64,000 nucleotides of DNA, taken from Naasia sp. SYSU D00057. Its GTDB lineage: Bacteria > Actinomycetota > Actinomycetes > Actinomycetales > Microbacteriaceae. Of this stretch, positions 34,084 to 42,628 are shown one piece after another. Positions within the stretch are counted from its first letter, which is position 1, and the number at the start of each line of letters is the position of its first letter. Below the pieces are notes generated by a model, which was given only the letters and a program-made list of their open reading frames with translations, was not told the origin of the DNA and searched no databases. Location of the stretch: assembly GCF_017916505.1 (NCBI RefSeq), contig NZ_JAFMSZ010000001.1, forward strand, positions 1,364,001-1,428,000. Reading direction: 5' to 3'. Made by a program: the position numbers and the translations under genes.

Positions 34084-35304
34084 TCAGCGGGCGGTGCGAG
34101 CGGCCTCGATCTCCTCGGCGGTGAGCGTGCCGATCGGTCCCGTGAACTGGCTCGCGCGGTGGGCGGAGGCGGCGTCGCCGGCGAAGAGCGAGCGGTCGTC
34201 CGCGTTGTCCCGGCCCGGCGCGCGCGAGCGCGTGCGGCGCTCGGCCTCGGCCTCGACGAGCTGCACCCGCTCGCGCGGGATGCCCTGCGGGCTCTTCTGG
34301 TGGAGCCAGGTGACGAGCTCCTCGCGCAGGTAGCAGCGCAGGTCGAACAGGGTCGGCGCGTCGATCGCGGTCACGAGGATGCGGACGCGCACGCAGCCGC
34401 CGACCGCGTCCGTGACCTGGAGGACGGCGACGCGGCGGTCCCACAGCTCCGTCCGGTCGAGCACGCGGTGCATCTCCTCGCGCATCTCGGCCGGATTGAC
34501 GCGCCAGTCGAGGTCGAACTCGACGGCACCGAGCAGCTCGGACGTGCGCCGGGTCCAGTTCTCGAACGGCGTCGCGATGAAGTAGGTGGACGGCAGCATC
34601 AGGCGGCGGTCGTCCCACAGGTGCACGACCACGTAGGTGAGGGTGATCTCCTCGATCCGGCCCCACTCCTTCTCGACGACGACGACGTCGTCCATGCGGA
34701 TGAGGCCGCTGAAGGCGATCTGCATCCCCGCGAAGACGTTCGCGAGCGCCGACTGCGCCGCGAGCCCCGCGATGATCGACACCAGCCCGGCGGACGCCAG
34801 GATGCTCGCACCCGCCGCCCGCGCCTCGGGGAAGGTGAGCAGCATCGCCGCGCCGGCGACGACCACGGTGAGCACCATCGCGAGCCTGCGCAGGATGAGC
34901 ACCTGCGTGCGCACCTGGCGGGCCCATCGGTTGTCCGCCACATCCGTGCGGTAACGGGCCAGCGCGACGTCGACGACGAGGATGAGGACGCGGCACACGA
35001 ACCACGCGAGGACCGCGATCGTCGCCAGCTGGAACCCGTGGGTGACCGCGTCGACGCCCTCCCCGGCCCTGGGCAGGGCGAGGTCGATCGCCACCCAGGC
35101 CGCCACAACGAGGGCAAGCGCACGGAAGGGGCGGCGCAGCGCGAGGACGTCCTTCTCCGGCCAGGACCGGCGGCGGGCGACCCAGCGGAAGGCGGCGCCG
35201 ACGATCGCGGCCAGCACCAGGGCCGCCAGGACCGCGACGATCAGGAAGATCGCGGTGCGCGCGAGCGGGTCGCCGAGGACGGACATGAGGATGTCGGACG
35301 ACAA
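34084..35304 (-). CDS. Mechanosensitive channel of the MscS family
   Basis: 406-residue membrane protein. Predicted helices include AIFLIVAVLAALVLAAIVGA, ALALVVAAWVAIDLALP, LATIAVLAWFVCRVLILVVD and LAMVLTVVVAGAAMLLTFP. The MscS pore helix and beta domain follow (ILASAGLVSIIAGLAAQSAL, GLIRMDDVVVVEKEWGRIEE, VVHLWDDRRLMLPSTYFI). It would release solutes on hypo-osmotic shock. A TTG at 35304 is chosen because GGGAGG (35311-35316) stands 6 nt before it, whereas the in-frame ATGs up- and downstream lack one. The C-terminal ~70 residues are charged and variable. Monocistronic in appearance. Confidence 0.87.
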   Translation of the reverse strand: MSSDILMSVLGDPLARTAIFLIVAVLAALVLAAIVGAAFRWVARRRSWPEKDVLALRRPFRALALVVAAWVAIDLALPRAGEGVDAVTHGFQLATIAVLAWFVCRVLILVVDVALARYRTDVADNRWARQVRTQVLILRRLAMVLTVVVAGAAMLLTFPEARAAGASILASAGLVSIIAGLAAQSALANVFAGMQIAFSGLIRMDDVVVVEKEWGRIEEITLTYVVVHLWDDRRLMLPSTYFIATPFENWTRRTSELLGAVEFDLDWRVNPAEMREEMHRVLDRTELWDRRVAVLQVTDAVGGCVRVRILVTAIDAPTLFDLRCYLREELVTWLHQKSPQGIPRERVQLVEAEAERRTRSRAPGRDNADDRSLFAGDAASAHRASQFTGPIGTLTAEEIEAARTAR

Positions 35305-35456
35305 GAGGGGCCTCCCGAAAGGTGCTCGGCGGAGAACGACCACGCTGTCGGGCTGGGTCCTCCAGATTCGCACACCCTCCTGGGCGCGACCCCTGGCCGC
35401 CGCGCGCGGCCGGCTCTAGCGTTGAGCGAGAGCCGAGCTGCGGCGGAAGGAGAATC

Positions 35457-35669
35457 ATGAGCGACACCCGCGCCGACGACCCCTTCGACCCGGTGAGCGT
35501 CGAGGACAAGGTCGAGGAGTACCAGATGGCCGAGACGCCCGAGCCCGACGAGGAGCGGACCGTCGTGGAGCCGGTCGACGACCCCGAGGCCCCTCTCGAC
35601 ACCGGCGACGGCCTGCTCGACGAGGACGACTGGGATTCATCCTCACTGGAGCGCCCCGAGGGCGAGTGA
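35457..35669 (+). CDS. Small acidic protein
   Basis: 70 residues, about one third Asp or Glu, no membrane helix and no Cys. Segments are VEDKVEEYQMAETPEPDEE and TGDGLLDEDDWDSSSLERPE. The ATG follows GGAAGGAG at good spacing, so it is probably translated. Similar short acidic proteins are frequent in actinobacteria without known function; I do not recognise a named family. Confidence 0.65.
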   Translation: MSDTRADDPFDPVSVEDKVEEYQMAETPEPDEERTVVEPVDDPEAPLDTGDGLLDEDDWDSSSLERPEGE

Positions 35670-35811
35670 CCGCCGGCCGAACGCCCGCGGTTATCGGCGC
35701 TCAGGCACCGCTGTCAACCCTCCCTGGGAGTAGGCGGGGAGACTCCCGTGTGCCTCGGCGACCCGCGTAGCGTGGCAATCCCACCCCGGTGAAGCATCGG
35801 AAAGGAAACCC

Positions 35812-36267
35812 ATGGCCCAGGTCATCGAAATCGTTGACGTCGACGTGCCCGTGCACACCGCCTACAACCAGTGGACCCAGTTCGAGTCCTTCCCGAAGTT
35901 CCTCTCCTACGTCGAGGAGATCACCCAGATCGACGACACGCACAACCACTGGCGGGTCAAGATCGGCGGCGTCGTGCGCGAGTTCGACACCGTCATCACC
36001 GAGCAGCACCCCGACGAGCGGGTCGCCTGGAACGCCATCGGCGGCAAGGATGAGCACGCCGGTGTCGTCACGTTCCACAAGCTGAGCGACAGCACCTCCC
36101 GGGTCACGGTGCAGCTCGACTGGAAGCCGGAAGGCGTCGTCGAGAGGATCGGTGACGCGCTCGGCTTCGACGAGCGGGCGATCAAGAAGGACCTCGAGAA
36201 CTTCAAGGAGTTCATCGAGACCCGAGGCGTCGAGGAGGGCGGCTGGCGCGGCGACGTGCAGGCCTGA
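35812..36267 (+). CDS. SRPBCC-family (START-like) protein
   Basis: 151-residue protein of the polyketide cyclase/coenzyme Q-binding-like fold: an N-terminal strand with DVDVPVHTAYNQWTQFESFP, then FLSYVEEITQIDDTHNHWRV, HPDERVAWNAIGG and a long C-terminal helix (DERAIKKDLENFKEFIETR). Such proteins bind hydrophobic ligands; the ligand is unknown. The ATG follows AAAGGAAA. A GC-rich terminator lies directly downstream. Confidence 0.85.
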   Translation: MAQVIEIVDVDVPVHTAYNQWTQFESFPKFLSYVEEITQIDDTHNHWRVKIGGVVREFDTVITEQHPDERVAWNAIGGKDEHAGVVTFHKLSDSTSRVTVQLDWKPEGVVERIGDALGFDERAIKKDLENFKEFIETRGVEEGGWRGDVQA

Positions 36268-36281
36268 TCCCCCAACTCACT

Positions 36282-36325
36282 AGCGCCCGTCCCCGCCCTT
36301 CTCCGAGGGGCGGAGGCGGGCGCTT
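36282..36325 (+). terminator. Intrinsic terminator after the SRPBCC gene
   Basis: A 19-bp near-perfect stem (36282-36300 with 36306-36324) beginning AGCGCCCG and closed by a CTCCG loop, 14 nt past the stop codon. The T-run is short, as usual in GC-rich genomes. Confidence 0.75.
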
Positions 36326-36354
36326 CGCTGTGCCCGGAGCGAGTTGTCCACAGC

Positions 36355-36602
36355 GTCCTCCACATTGAGGACAGACCTGTCGACCACCGGGGTACTCCGC
36401 CTTCGGCCGTGTCCTCATCGATGAGGACACGGGTCCGGCAAATGGAGGACAAGCGTGTCCCCACTTCCGCTTTACGCCTTTGACCAGGCTTTTCTTTTTC
36501 GCATCAGCCAGGATCACCCCCGCGCGGGTGGCACCCGGAGTGGGATATGTCCCCCTCTTGTCCTCACTAGTGCGGACACGGCAATGTCTTCGTCGGGGGA
36601 CA
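36355..36602 (+). promoter_or_regulatory. Regulatory region with repeated GTCCTC/GAGGAC inverted repeats
   Basis: This belongs to a 422-bp gene-free stretch (36268-36689) before the SipW module. It holds GTCCTC-N6-GAGGAC (36355-36372) and a perfect 22-bp palindrome centred on ATCGAT with GTGTCCTC half-sites (36409-36430). Further on are GGACA-N4-TGTCC (36447-36460), TGTCCTCACTAGTGCGGACA (36559-36578, one mismatched pair) and TGTC-N10-GACA (36585-36602). Repetition of one half-site in several spacings suggests cooperative binding by a dimeric regulator. The promoter itself is not clear. Confidence 0.6.
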
Positions 36603-36689
36603 AAGACCTGACGGATACCTAGTCCAGATGGCAGTCCACTTACCAAGACCCGGCGCAAGCCGCAGCCACCCGTAACGAAGGAAGCCATC

Positions 36690-37205
36690 ATGAACAAGCT
36701 CGTCAAGGGCTCCATCGCCGGCGCAGCCGGCATCGCTCTTCTCCTCGGAGGAGCCGGCACGTTCGCTCTCTGGAACTCGACCGCGACCCTCACCACCCCG
36801 AGCATCAGCTCCGGCCAGCTCTCGCTGGCGAACAACAACAACGGCGTCTGGAAGGACGCGGCCGGCACCCAGATCGACCCGGCCACGTACCGGATGATCC
36901 CGGGCCAGACCCTCACCTACACCTCGACGCTGAACGTCAACGCGGTCGGCAACGGCATCAAGGCGAACCTCACCTACTCCGGCCTCACCGGCAGCGGCAC
37001 CCTCGACCAGTACGTCACCAAGACCCTCGAGGTCACCTCGAGCACCGCCACGGTCACCGGCCAGACGCTCGCGTTCACCGCGGGCGCCTCGACGGTCAAC
37101 GTGAAGCTGACCGTCACCCTTCCGCAGACCGTGACCGGCACGCAGGGCATGAGCTCGACGCTCGATCTGAGCGCGCTGACCTTCACGCTCGCGCAGACCC
37201 TCTAA
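36690..37205 (+). CDS. Alternate-type (SipW-dependent) signal peptide protein
   Basis: 171-residue secreted protein. The N terminus LVKGSIAGAAGIALLLGGAG is followed by TFALWNSTATL and SISSGQLSLA, the pattern of alternate signal peptides cut by SipW-type peptidases (as in TasA/camelysin-like proteins). The mature part is a Thr/Ser-rich beta domain without Cys. The ATG follows GAAGGAAG. The module's SipW-like peptidase is three genes downstream, and a strong terminator directly follows, so this gene may be made in excess over the rest, as for a major surface or fibre protein (inference). Confidence 0.85.
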   Translation: MNKLVKGSIAGAAGIALLLGGAGTFALWNSTATLTTPSISSGQLSLANNNNGVWKDAAGTQIDPATYRMIPGQTLTYTSTLNVNAVGNGIKANLTYSGLTGSGTLDQYVTKTLEVTSSTATVTGQTLAFTAGASTVNVKLTVTLPQTVTGTQGMSSTLDLSALTFTLAQTL

Positions 37206-37212
37206 CTGGGGA

Positions 37213-37245
37213 GCGTGCCCCGACCCCTGGTCGGGGCACGCTTTC
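37213..37245 (+). terminator. Strong intrinsic terminator or attenuator
   Basis: A perfect 13-bp stem (37213-37225 with 37229-37241, GCGTGCCCCGACC) with a 3-nt loop followed by TTTCCTT. It lies between the first alternate-signal protein and the large LamG protein, so only part of the transcripts would continue into the downstream genes. Confidence 0.85.
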
Positions 37246-37285
37246 CTTAGTTCTAAGACCACCACTTGGGGGAGGACTGGTCAGA

Positions 37286-40200
37286 ATGACTCGCACCACC
37301 GACGCCGTCCGTGCGCTCGCCGCACGCCTGCGCGCCCGGGGCGTTTCCAGGAGGGCAGCTCGCCGCACGGCCGGCGCCTCCGCGACGGCGCTCGTCGCGC
37401 TCGTCGCACTCTCCCTCTCCTCGGTGGGGGGCACCACCGCCCTCTGGAGGGGCACGGTCAAGCCCAACCCGCCCGCCATCCGCTCCGGCTCGGTCACCGC
37501 CACCGTCGAGGGCTTCACCGGCCTCAGCACCACCTACACCGCGGATTCCCTGAGCAAGACCTCCTACATCAAGGTCGGCAACGCCGGCGACCAGAACGCG
37601 AACTACACCGTCTCGCTCAGCCTCTCCGGCAACAGCTCGGCGGCACTCGCCGGAACGACCTGGGTCACCGTGTGGCCGGCGGCGAGCGCCGCCGCCTGCA
37701 CCGAGACCGCGGTCGCGCACAACGGGGCCACCTACGCGTGGAACGCAGTCCCGGTGTTCACCGGCTCCCTCCCTGCCGGAGCGAGCGGCTTCTACTGCCT
37801 CCGCTCCCGCACCGCCGCAGCCAATCTCGGCACTCCCGCGACGATCAGACCGCAGATCGCCGTCACCCTCACCCTTCCGAACACCGGGTGGAGCAGCACG
37901 GCCACCGCGGGCGCCACGCAGGATGTCGCCCCGAGCTCCGCCATCATCGAGAACGACTACACCGACGCGGTCCGCCGCGACGGCGCTGCACACTTCTGGC
38001 GCCTCTCCGAGTCGAGCGGCGCCGTCCTGTACGACCTCGTGGGCACCGACGACGCCTACGCCGGCTCCGGCCTCACCCGCGGCGCTCAGGGCGCCGTGCT
38101 GCTGGACAACAACAGCGCAACCGACTTCGCCGGGAACAGCTCGAGCATGGCGGTGACGCACACGGCCACCGCAGGGCCCCAGACCTTCGCGGTGGAGGCC
38201 TGGTTCAAGACGACCAGCACGACCGGCGGCAAGATCGTCGGCTTCGGTGACGGCATCACCGCACTGTCCGGCCAGTACGACCGGCACATCTACATGGACG
38301 CCGACGGACGCGTGTCCTTCGGCGTGTGGACCGGCTCCGCGAGCACGATCTCGACCGTCAGCGCCTACAACGACGGCGCCTGGCACCACGTGGTCGGCAA
38401 CCTGAGCAGCGCCGGCCAGGAGCTCTGGGTGGACGGCAACCGCATCGGCACCACCGGCACCACGTCCGCTCAGCAGTACAACGGCCACTGGCACATCGGC
38501 GGCGACAGCACCTGGGCCGGCGACGCCCACTTCGACGGGACCATCGACGAGGTGGCGGTGTACAGCTCCCCGCTCGGCTCGATGGCGGTCAAGAACCACT
38601 TCAACATCTCCGGCCGAGGCGCGTACCCCGCCGGAGTCGGCGACACGTACGGCGCCGCCGTCTACGGCGACGCGCCGTCCCTGTTCTGGCGGCTCGCGGA
38701 CGGCTCGACGTCGAACGTGGCCGCCGACTCCAGCCCCTCGAAGGCGGCGCCGGGCACGTACGTCAAGGGGGTCACCCGCGGGACGACGGGAGCCCTGCCC
38801 GGCACGCGCAACACCGCCGCCAGCTTCAACGGCGTCAACGGCATCGTGCGCAGCAACCAGGCCTACACCAACCCGCAGAACTACTCGCTGGAGCTGTGGT
38901 TCACCACCACGAGCACCTCCGGAGGCAAGCTGATCGGCTTCGGCAACTCCGCCGACGGGGTGTCGTCGCTCTACGACCGGCACGTGTACCTGCAGAACGA
39001 CGGCAAGCTCGTCTTCGGCGCCTATCCGGGCAGCACGCAGACGATCGCGACGCCGAGCGCCTACAACGACGGCAAGTGGCACCACGTGGTCGCGACGCAG
39101 TCGACCACCGCCGGAATGGTGCTGTACGTGGACGGCCGCCAGATCGGCACCAACCCCGCCACGACCGCGGAGAACTACACGGGCTACTGGCGCGTCGGCG
39201 GCGACAACCTCGGCTCGTGGCCGAACACGCCGTCGAGCCAGTTCGTGTCCGGCACGATCGACGAGGTCGCCGTCTACTCGAAGGTCCTCAGCTCGACCCA
39301 GGCGAAGCGGCACTACGCCGTCGTCACCGGCGCCCCGGCCGCCTCGTTCACCACGAGCGTGAGCGGCCTGACGGCGAACGTCGACGCATCCGCCTCCCTC
39401 GACTACGACGGGTCCATCATCTCCTACTCCTGGAACTGGGGCGACAGCAGCGCGGCCGGCACCGGCATGACCGCCTCGCACGCCTACGCGTCGCCCGGCG
39501 TCTACACCGTCACCCTCACCATCACGGACAGCAGTGGCCGCACCGATGTCGTGACCGGCACTGCGACCGTGAAGGACGAGGCTGCGCCGAGCCTGCCCGG
39601 CACGCCGACCGTCACGTCGAACACCGGGACCACGCTGGGCCTCACCTGGCCGGCCTCCACCGACAACGTCGCCGTCAGCGGCTACGAGGTGTACCGCAAC
39701 GGGGCTCTCCTCACCACGGTGGCATCGAACAGCTACACGGACTCGGGGCTGACGACCAGCACGACGTACCAGTACCACGTGCGAGCCCGGGATGCCTCCG
39801 GCAACGTGTCCGCCGGCTCCGCCATCCTCACCGCCACCACGGCGCCCCTCGATACCAACAACTGGTACCAGGTCAAGAACGTGAACAGCCAGAAGTGCCT
39901 GACCGCGGGCGGAACCGCCAGCGGGTCGGCGCTGGCGCAGTACGGCTGCGGCACCGGCGTGGAACAGCAGTTCAAGTTCGCCGCGGCGGGAACCGCCGGC
40001 TACTACACCGTCGCCTCGCGCCCGTCGCCGAGCATCGTGTGGGACGTCACCACCGCCGCCGCGACCGACGGACTCGAGGTCTACCTCTACTCCCTGCACG
40101 GCGGCGGTAATCAGCAGTGGCTGCCGACGCTTCAGGGGGACGGCTCGTTCACGTTCACCGCCCAGCACAGCGGCAAGTGCCTCGATGTGCCGAACCGACT

Positions 40201-40288
40201 GTCGGACGACGGGATCAAGATGCAGCAGTACACCTGCAGCGCGAACAACCCCGCGCAGCAGTTCACCCTGGTGGCGGTGTCCGGATGA
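37286..40288 (+). CDS. Large secreted LamG-LamG-PKD-FnIII-ricin protein with SipW-type signal
   Basis: 1000-residue surface or secreted adhesin-like protein. The N-terminal helix (TALVALVALSLSSVGGTTAL) leads into TTALWRGTVKPNP and SGSVTATVEGF, the SipW-type pattern. After a ~160-residue beta domain come two LamG-like lectin folds (FWRLSESSGAVLYDLVGT near residue 237, FWRLADGSTSN near 467, each ending GTIDEVAVYS). A PKD domain (WNWGDSS.. HAYASPGVYTVTLT, about 695-765) and an FnIII domain (about 768-855) follow. A C-terminal ricin-B-like domain has WYQVKNVNSQKCLTAGG and GKCLDVPNR. It probably binds glycans at the cell surface. Its stop overlaps the next ATG. Confidence 0.88.
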   Translation: MTRTTDAVRALAARLRARGVSRRAARRTAGASATALVALVALSLSSVGGTTALWRGTVKPNPPAIRSGSVTATVEGFTGLSTTYTADSLSKTSYIKVGNAGDQNANYTVSLSLSGNSSAALAGTTWVTVWPAASAAACTETAVAHNGATYAWNAVPVFTGSLPAGASGFYCLRSRTAAANLGTPATIRPQIAVTLTLPNTGWSSTATAGATQDVAPSSAIIENDYTDAVRRDGAAHFWRLSESSGAVLYDLVGTDDAYAGSGLTRGAQGAVLLDNNSATDFAGNSSSMAVTHTATAGPQTFAVEAWFKTTSTTGGKIVGFGDGITALSGQYDRHIYMDADGRVSFGVWTGSASTISTVSAYNDGAWHHVVGNLSSAGQELWVDGNRIGTTGTTSAQQYNGHWHIGGDSTWAGDAHFDGTIDEVAVYSSPLGSMAVKNHFNISGRGAYPAGVGDTYGAAVYGDAPSLFWRLADGSTSNVAADSSPSKAAPGTYVKGVTRGTTGALPGTRNTAASFNGVNGIVRSNQAYTNPQNYSLELWFTTTSTSGGKLIGFGNSADGVSSLYDRHVYLQNDGKLVFGAYPGSTQTIATPSAYNDGKWHHVVATQSTTAGMVLYVDGRQIGTNPATTAENYTGYWRVGGDNLGSWPNTPSSQFVSGTIDEVAVYSKVLSSTQAKRHYAVVTGAPAASFTTSVSGLTANVDASASLDYDGSIISYSWNWGDSSAAGTGMTASHAYASPGVYTVTLTITDSSGRTDVVTGTATVKDEAAPSLPGTPTVTSNTGTTLGLTWPASTDNVAVSGYEVYRNGALLTTVASNSYTDSGLTTSTTYQYHVRARDASGNVSAGSAILTATTAPLDTNNWYQVKNVNSQKCLTAGGTASGSALAQYGCGTGVEQQFKFAAAGTAGYYTVASRPSPSIVWDVTTAAATDGLEVYLYSLHGGGNQQWLPTLQGDGSFTFTAQHSGKCLDVPNRLSDDGIKMQQYTCSANNPAQQFTLVAVSG

Positions 40289-41154
40289 TCGCCCCTGCCC
40301 GCCTCGTCGCGGCGACCGCCGCGTCCGCCCTGTCGGTCGGGCTCGCGGTGGCCGGTCAGGCCCTCCTCGCCACCCCGGCCTCGGCCGCCGAGGAGAAGCC
40401 GGGCGCACTGCTCAGCCTCGACGGCAGCAGCTTCTCCGCCGCCCCTGATGGCGCGATCTTTCCGAACGGCGTCCTGATGGTGCCCGGCTCCGCCGACACG
40501 GCGACGATCTGGGTGAAGAACGTCTCCGGCGGGCCGGCCTTCCTGGGGCTCGCCCTGGCGGGCGCCACGGCCACCAACGCCGAGTTCCTCCAGGCCCTCA
40601 CTCTCGAGGCGGCGGTCGAAGGAGGCGCCGCCGGGGCGCCCATCACCCTCGCGAGCCCGGACGCCTGCACTCCCCTGCTCGCCGGTGAGACTCTGGCCGA
40701 CGGCGAGACCGCGAAGGTCTCACTCCGACTCGCGATGTCGCAGACCGCCGGGAACGGCGGCCAGGGCTCGAGCGCCGGCGCAGACCTCGCGGTCTCGCTC
40801 ACCGACGCGACCGCCGGCGTCGCACTCCCGGTCGACTGCTCGGCGGTCAGCACGCCGATCCTGGCGGCCCTGCCCGCAGGCGCCGTCGCAGCCGGCGCGG
40901 CCGCCGCGGCTGGCACCGCCGCATCCGGCACGACAGCCGTCGCGGCTCCGGCCGCGGGAGGCACCGCCGCTCAGTCCGATCCCGTCGCCACTCCCCTCGC
41001 CGAGGCGGCCGAGGAGCTCGGCCTGCCCACTCTGCCGTTCAGCGAGCACCCGGCCCTCTATCCCGGCGTCCTCGCCGCCGCGGCGGTCCTCGCGGCCGGC
41101 CTCGTCGTCCTGATCCTGCGGAAGCGGAGGCGGAGCGATGACAGCGCCTCCTGA
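40285..41154 (+). CDS. Secreted, C-terminally membrane-anchored surface protein
   Basis: 289-residue protein with a classical Sec signal (SVGLAVAGQALLATPASAAE), a beta-rich domain (LSLDGSSFSAAPDGAIFPNG, TATIWVKNVSGGPAFLGLAL) and a ~60-residue Ala/Gly/Thr-rich stalk. A C-terminal membrane helix (GVLAAAAVLAAGLVVLIL) ends in RKRRRSDDSAS. There is no LPXTG motif, so anchoring is by the helix. Unlike its two upstream neighbours it has an ordinary signal peptide. Its start overlaps the LamG protein stop, and its end overlaps the sipW start by 17 nt, so it is an integral module member. Confidence 0.8.
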   Translation: MIAPARLVAATAASALSVGLAVAGQALLATPASAAEEKPGALLSLDGSSFSAAPDGAIFPNGVLMVPGSADTATIWVKNVSGGPAFLGLALAGATATNAEFLQALTLEAAVEGGAAGAPITLASPDACTPLLAGETLADGETAKVSLRLAMSQTAGNGGQGSSAGADLAVSLTDATAGVALPVDCSAVSTPILAALPAGAVAAGAAAAAGTAASGTTAVAAPAAGGTAAQSDPVATPLAEAAEELGLPTLPFSEHPALYPGVLAAAAVLAAGLVVLILRKRRRSDDSAS

Positions 41155-41719
41155 GCAGTCCACCCGAGAGAAGCACGGCGTCTGGCGGGCGCTGCGCCTC
41201 GGCCTCGGCTGGGGCCTGCTCGCCCTCGTCGCCGGCCTCGGCATCGCGGCCGTCGGCGTGCCCGCGGTCACCGGTTCCACCCCCCTCGCGGTCCTGACCG
41301 GCTCGATGGAGCCGAAGCTGCCCGTCGGGACGCTGGTCGTCGTCCGGCCCACGCCTCCCGAGCAGATCCGGCTCGGCGACGTGATCACGTACCAGTTGGA
41401 GCCGGGGCAGCCCGCCGTCGTCTCCCACCGCGTGATCGAGGTGCACTCGATCTCCGACGGCCGCCTGGAGTTCGTCACCCAGGGCGACAACAACTCGGCC
41501 CCCGACGCGACGCCGGTGCAGGCCGCACAGGTCAAGGGCACCGTCTGGTACAGCCTCCCGCTCGTCGGCTGGGCGAGCATCGCGGTCGGCCACTACGGCG
41601 TCTGGCTCGCGCCCCTCGTCGGCATCGGCCTGCTCGCGTACGCGGCCGTCCTCATCGGCGGTTCTCTGCTCGGCCGCGCCCGCGCGGCGAAGGCGGGACC
41701 GGCCCCTCTGGCAGACTGA
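41138..41719 (+). CDS. sipW: SipW-type signal peptidase I
   Basis: 193-residue peptidase of the archaeal/ER-type S26B group. The N-terminal helix (LGWGLLALVAGLGIAAVG) is followed by the catalytic Ser in VLTGSMEPKLPVG (Ser56). The His in VVSHRVIEV (His97) replaces the Lys of bacterial LepB enzymes. VTQGDNNSAPD (Asp117 region) and a C-terminal helix complete it. Enzymes of this kind process the alternate signal peptides of the first two proteins in this module. The ATG lies inside the end of the preceding gene, so translation is coupled. Confidence 0.9.
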   Translation: MTAPPEQSTREKHGVWRALRLGLGWGLLALVAGLGIAAVGVPAVTGSTPLAVLTGSMEPKLPVGTLVVVRPTPPEQIRLGDVITYQLEPGQPAVVSHRVIEVHSISDGRLEFVTQGDNNSAPDATPVQAAQVKGTVWYSLPLVGWASIAVGHYGVWLAPLVGIGLLAYAAVLIGGSLLGRARAAKAGPAPLAD

Positions 41720-41750
41720 GGCCTCCGCGCACGCGGAGAAGGGAGCGCCG

Positions 41751-42140
41751 GTGCCGGACCGCTCCCTGCCCCGTGCACGGGACCTCGGTCTCGTCGCCGC
41801 GGGCGGCGCCGTCGGCACGGGCCTGCGCTACGCGATCATCGAGGCGCTGCCCTCGGGCGGTGCCCCCCTCGCGATCCTCGCCATCAACGTCGCGGGCGCC
41901 CTCGCGCTCGGCGCCCTGCTCGAAGTCCTGGGGAGTCGCCCCGGGCCCGTTTCCTCGCGCCTGCGCCTGCTGCTCGGCACCGGCGTGCTCGGCGGCTTCA
42001 CCACGTACAGTGCCCTCGCCCTCGACACGGTGTCGTTCGCCGGCGCTCCCCTGATCGCGGCCGCGTACGCGGGCGGCACGCTCGTCGCGGGTCTCGGCGC
42101 CGCATCGGCCGGCATCGCCCTGGTGCGGAGGGCGCGGTGA
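41751..42140 (+). CDS. crcB: Fluoride exporter subunit FluC/CrcB (first of pair)
   Basis: 129-residue four-helix protein of the Fluc fluoride channel family: GTGLRYAIIEAL, AINVAGALALGALLEVLG and GVLGGFTTYSALALD (the conserved Asn and the GFTT(Y/F)S segment). The GTG start follows GGGAG at 5 nt. It lies 31 nt after sipW with only a 7-bp hairpin between, and overlaps its partner by 4 nt. In species with two tandem copies the proteins form the functional dimer together. No fluoride riboswitch is recognisable upstream. Confidence 0.92.
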   Translation: MPDRSLPRARDLGLVAAGGAVGTGLRYAIIEALPSGGAPLAILAINVAGALALGALLEVLGSRPGPVSSRLRLLLGTGVLGGFTTYSALALDTVSFAGAPLIAAAYAGGTLVAGLGAASAGIALVRRAR

Positions 42141-42511
42141 CGCTCCTCCTCGTCGCGGCGGCGGGCGGGCTGGGCGCCGCCTGCCGCTTCGCGGTCGACA
42201 CGCTCCTCCGCGCCCGCACCTCACCGCGCTACCCGGTGGGCACGCTCGTGATCAACGTGAGCGGATCCCTGCTCCTCGGCGTCGTCGCGGGCCTTGCGGT
42301 GGGCGGGCTCCTTCCGGATGCCGTGCAGCAGGGCGTGAGCGCAGGGTTCCTCGGCGGCTACACGACCTTCAGCACGGCCGCCGTGGAGGCGGTGCGGCTG
42401 ATGCAGGACCGCCGCACCTGGCCCGCGGCGCTGGCCTCGGTCGGCATGCTGCTGCTCGCGGTCGCGGCCGCGGCCGTGGGCCTCGCCATCGGCTCGGCGG
42501 TCGCCGCCTAG
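42137..42511 (+). CDS. crcB: Fluoride exporter subunit FluC/CrcB (second of pair)
   Basis: 124-residue Fluc family protein with LGAACRFAVDTLL, LVINVSGSLLLGVVAGLAV and FLGGYTTFSTAAVEAVRLM, plus four predicted helices. The GTG start overlaps the first crcB stop (GTGA). Expected to pair with it as a dual-topology or heteromeric fluoride channel protecting the cytoplasm from F-. Confidence 0.92.
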   Translation: MTLLLVAAAGGLGAACRFAVDTLLRARTSPRYPVGTLVINVSGSLLLGVVAGLAVGGLLPDAVQQGVSAGFLGGYTTFSTAAVEAVRLMQDRRTWPAALASVGMLLLAVAAAAVGLAIGSAVAA

Positions 42512-42550
42512 CTCTTCGCGCCGGTCACCACGAGCGTGCCCCCGCGTTCC

Positions 42551-42622
42551 GGGCCGGTCCGGCATTTCCGGGCCACCTAGGTGGCCCGCTTCCGCCGGAT
42601 CGGCCCGTCTTTCGGACCGGCC
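42551..42622. terminator. Bidirectional terminator with nested palindromes
   Basis: Nested arms GGGCCGGTCC (42551-42560) and GGACCGGCC (42614-42622) enclose the perfect palindrome GGGCCACCTAGGTGGCCC (42570-42587). It separates the convergent crcB pair and the flavoprotein gene. Confidence 0.7.
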
Positions 42623-42628
42623 GACGCC

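Noticed and set aside
41720-41750. Fluoride riboswitch before the crcB pair
   Set aside because: Only 31 nt separate sipW from crcB, too short for the crcB motif; a 7-bp hairpin is all that is there.
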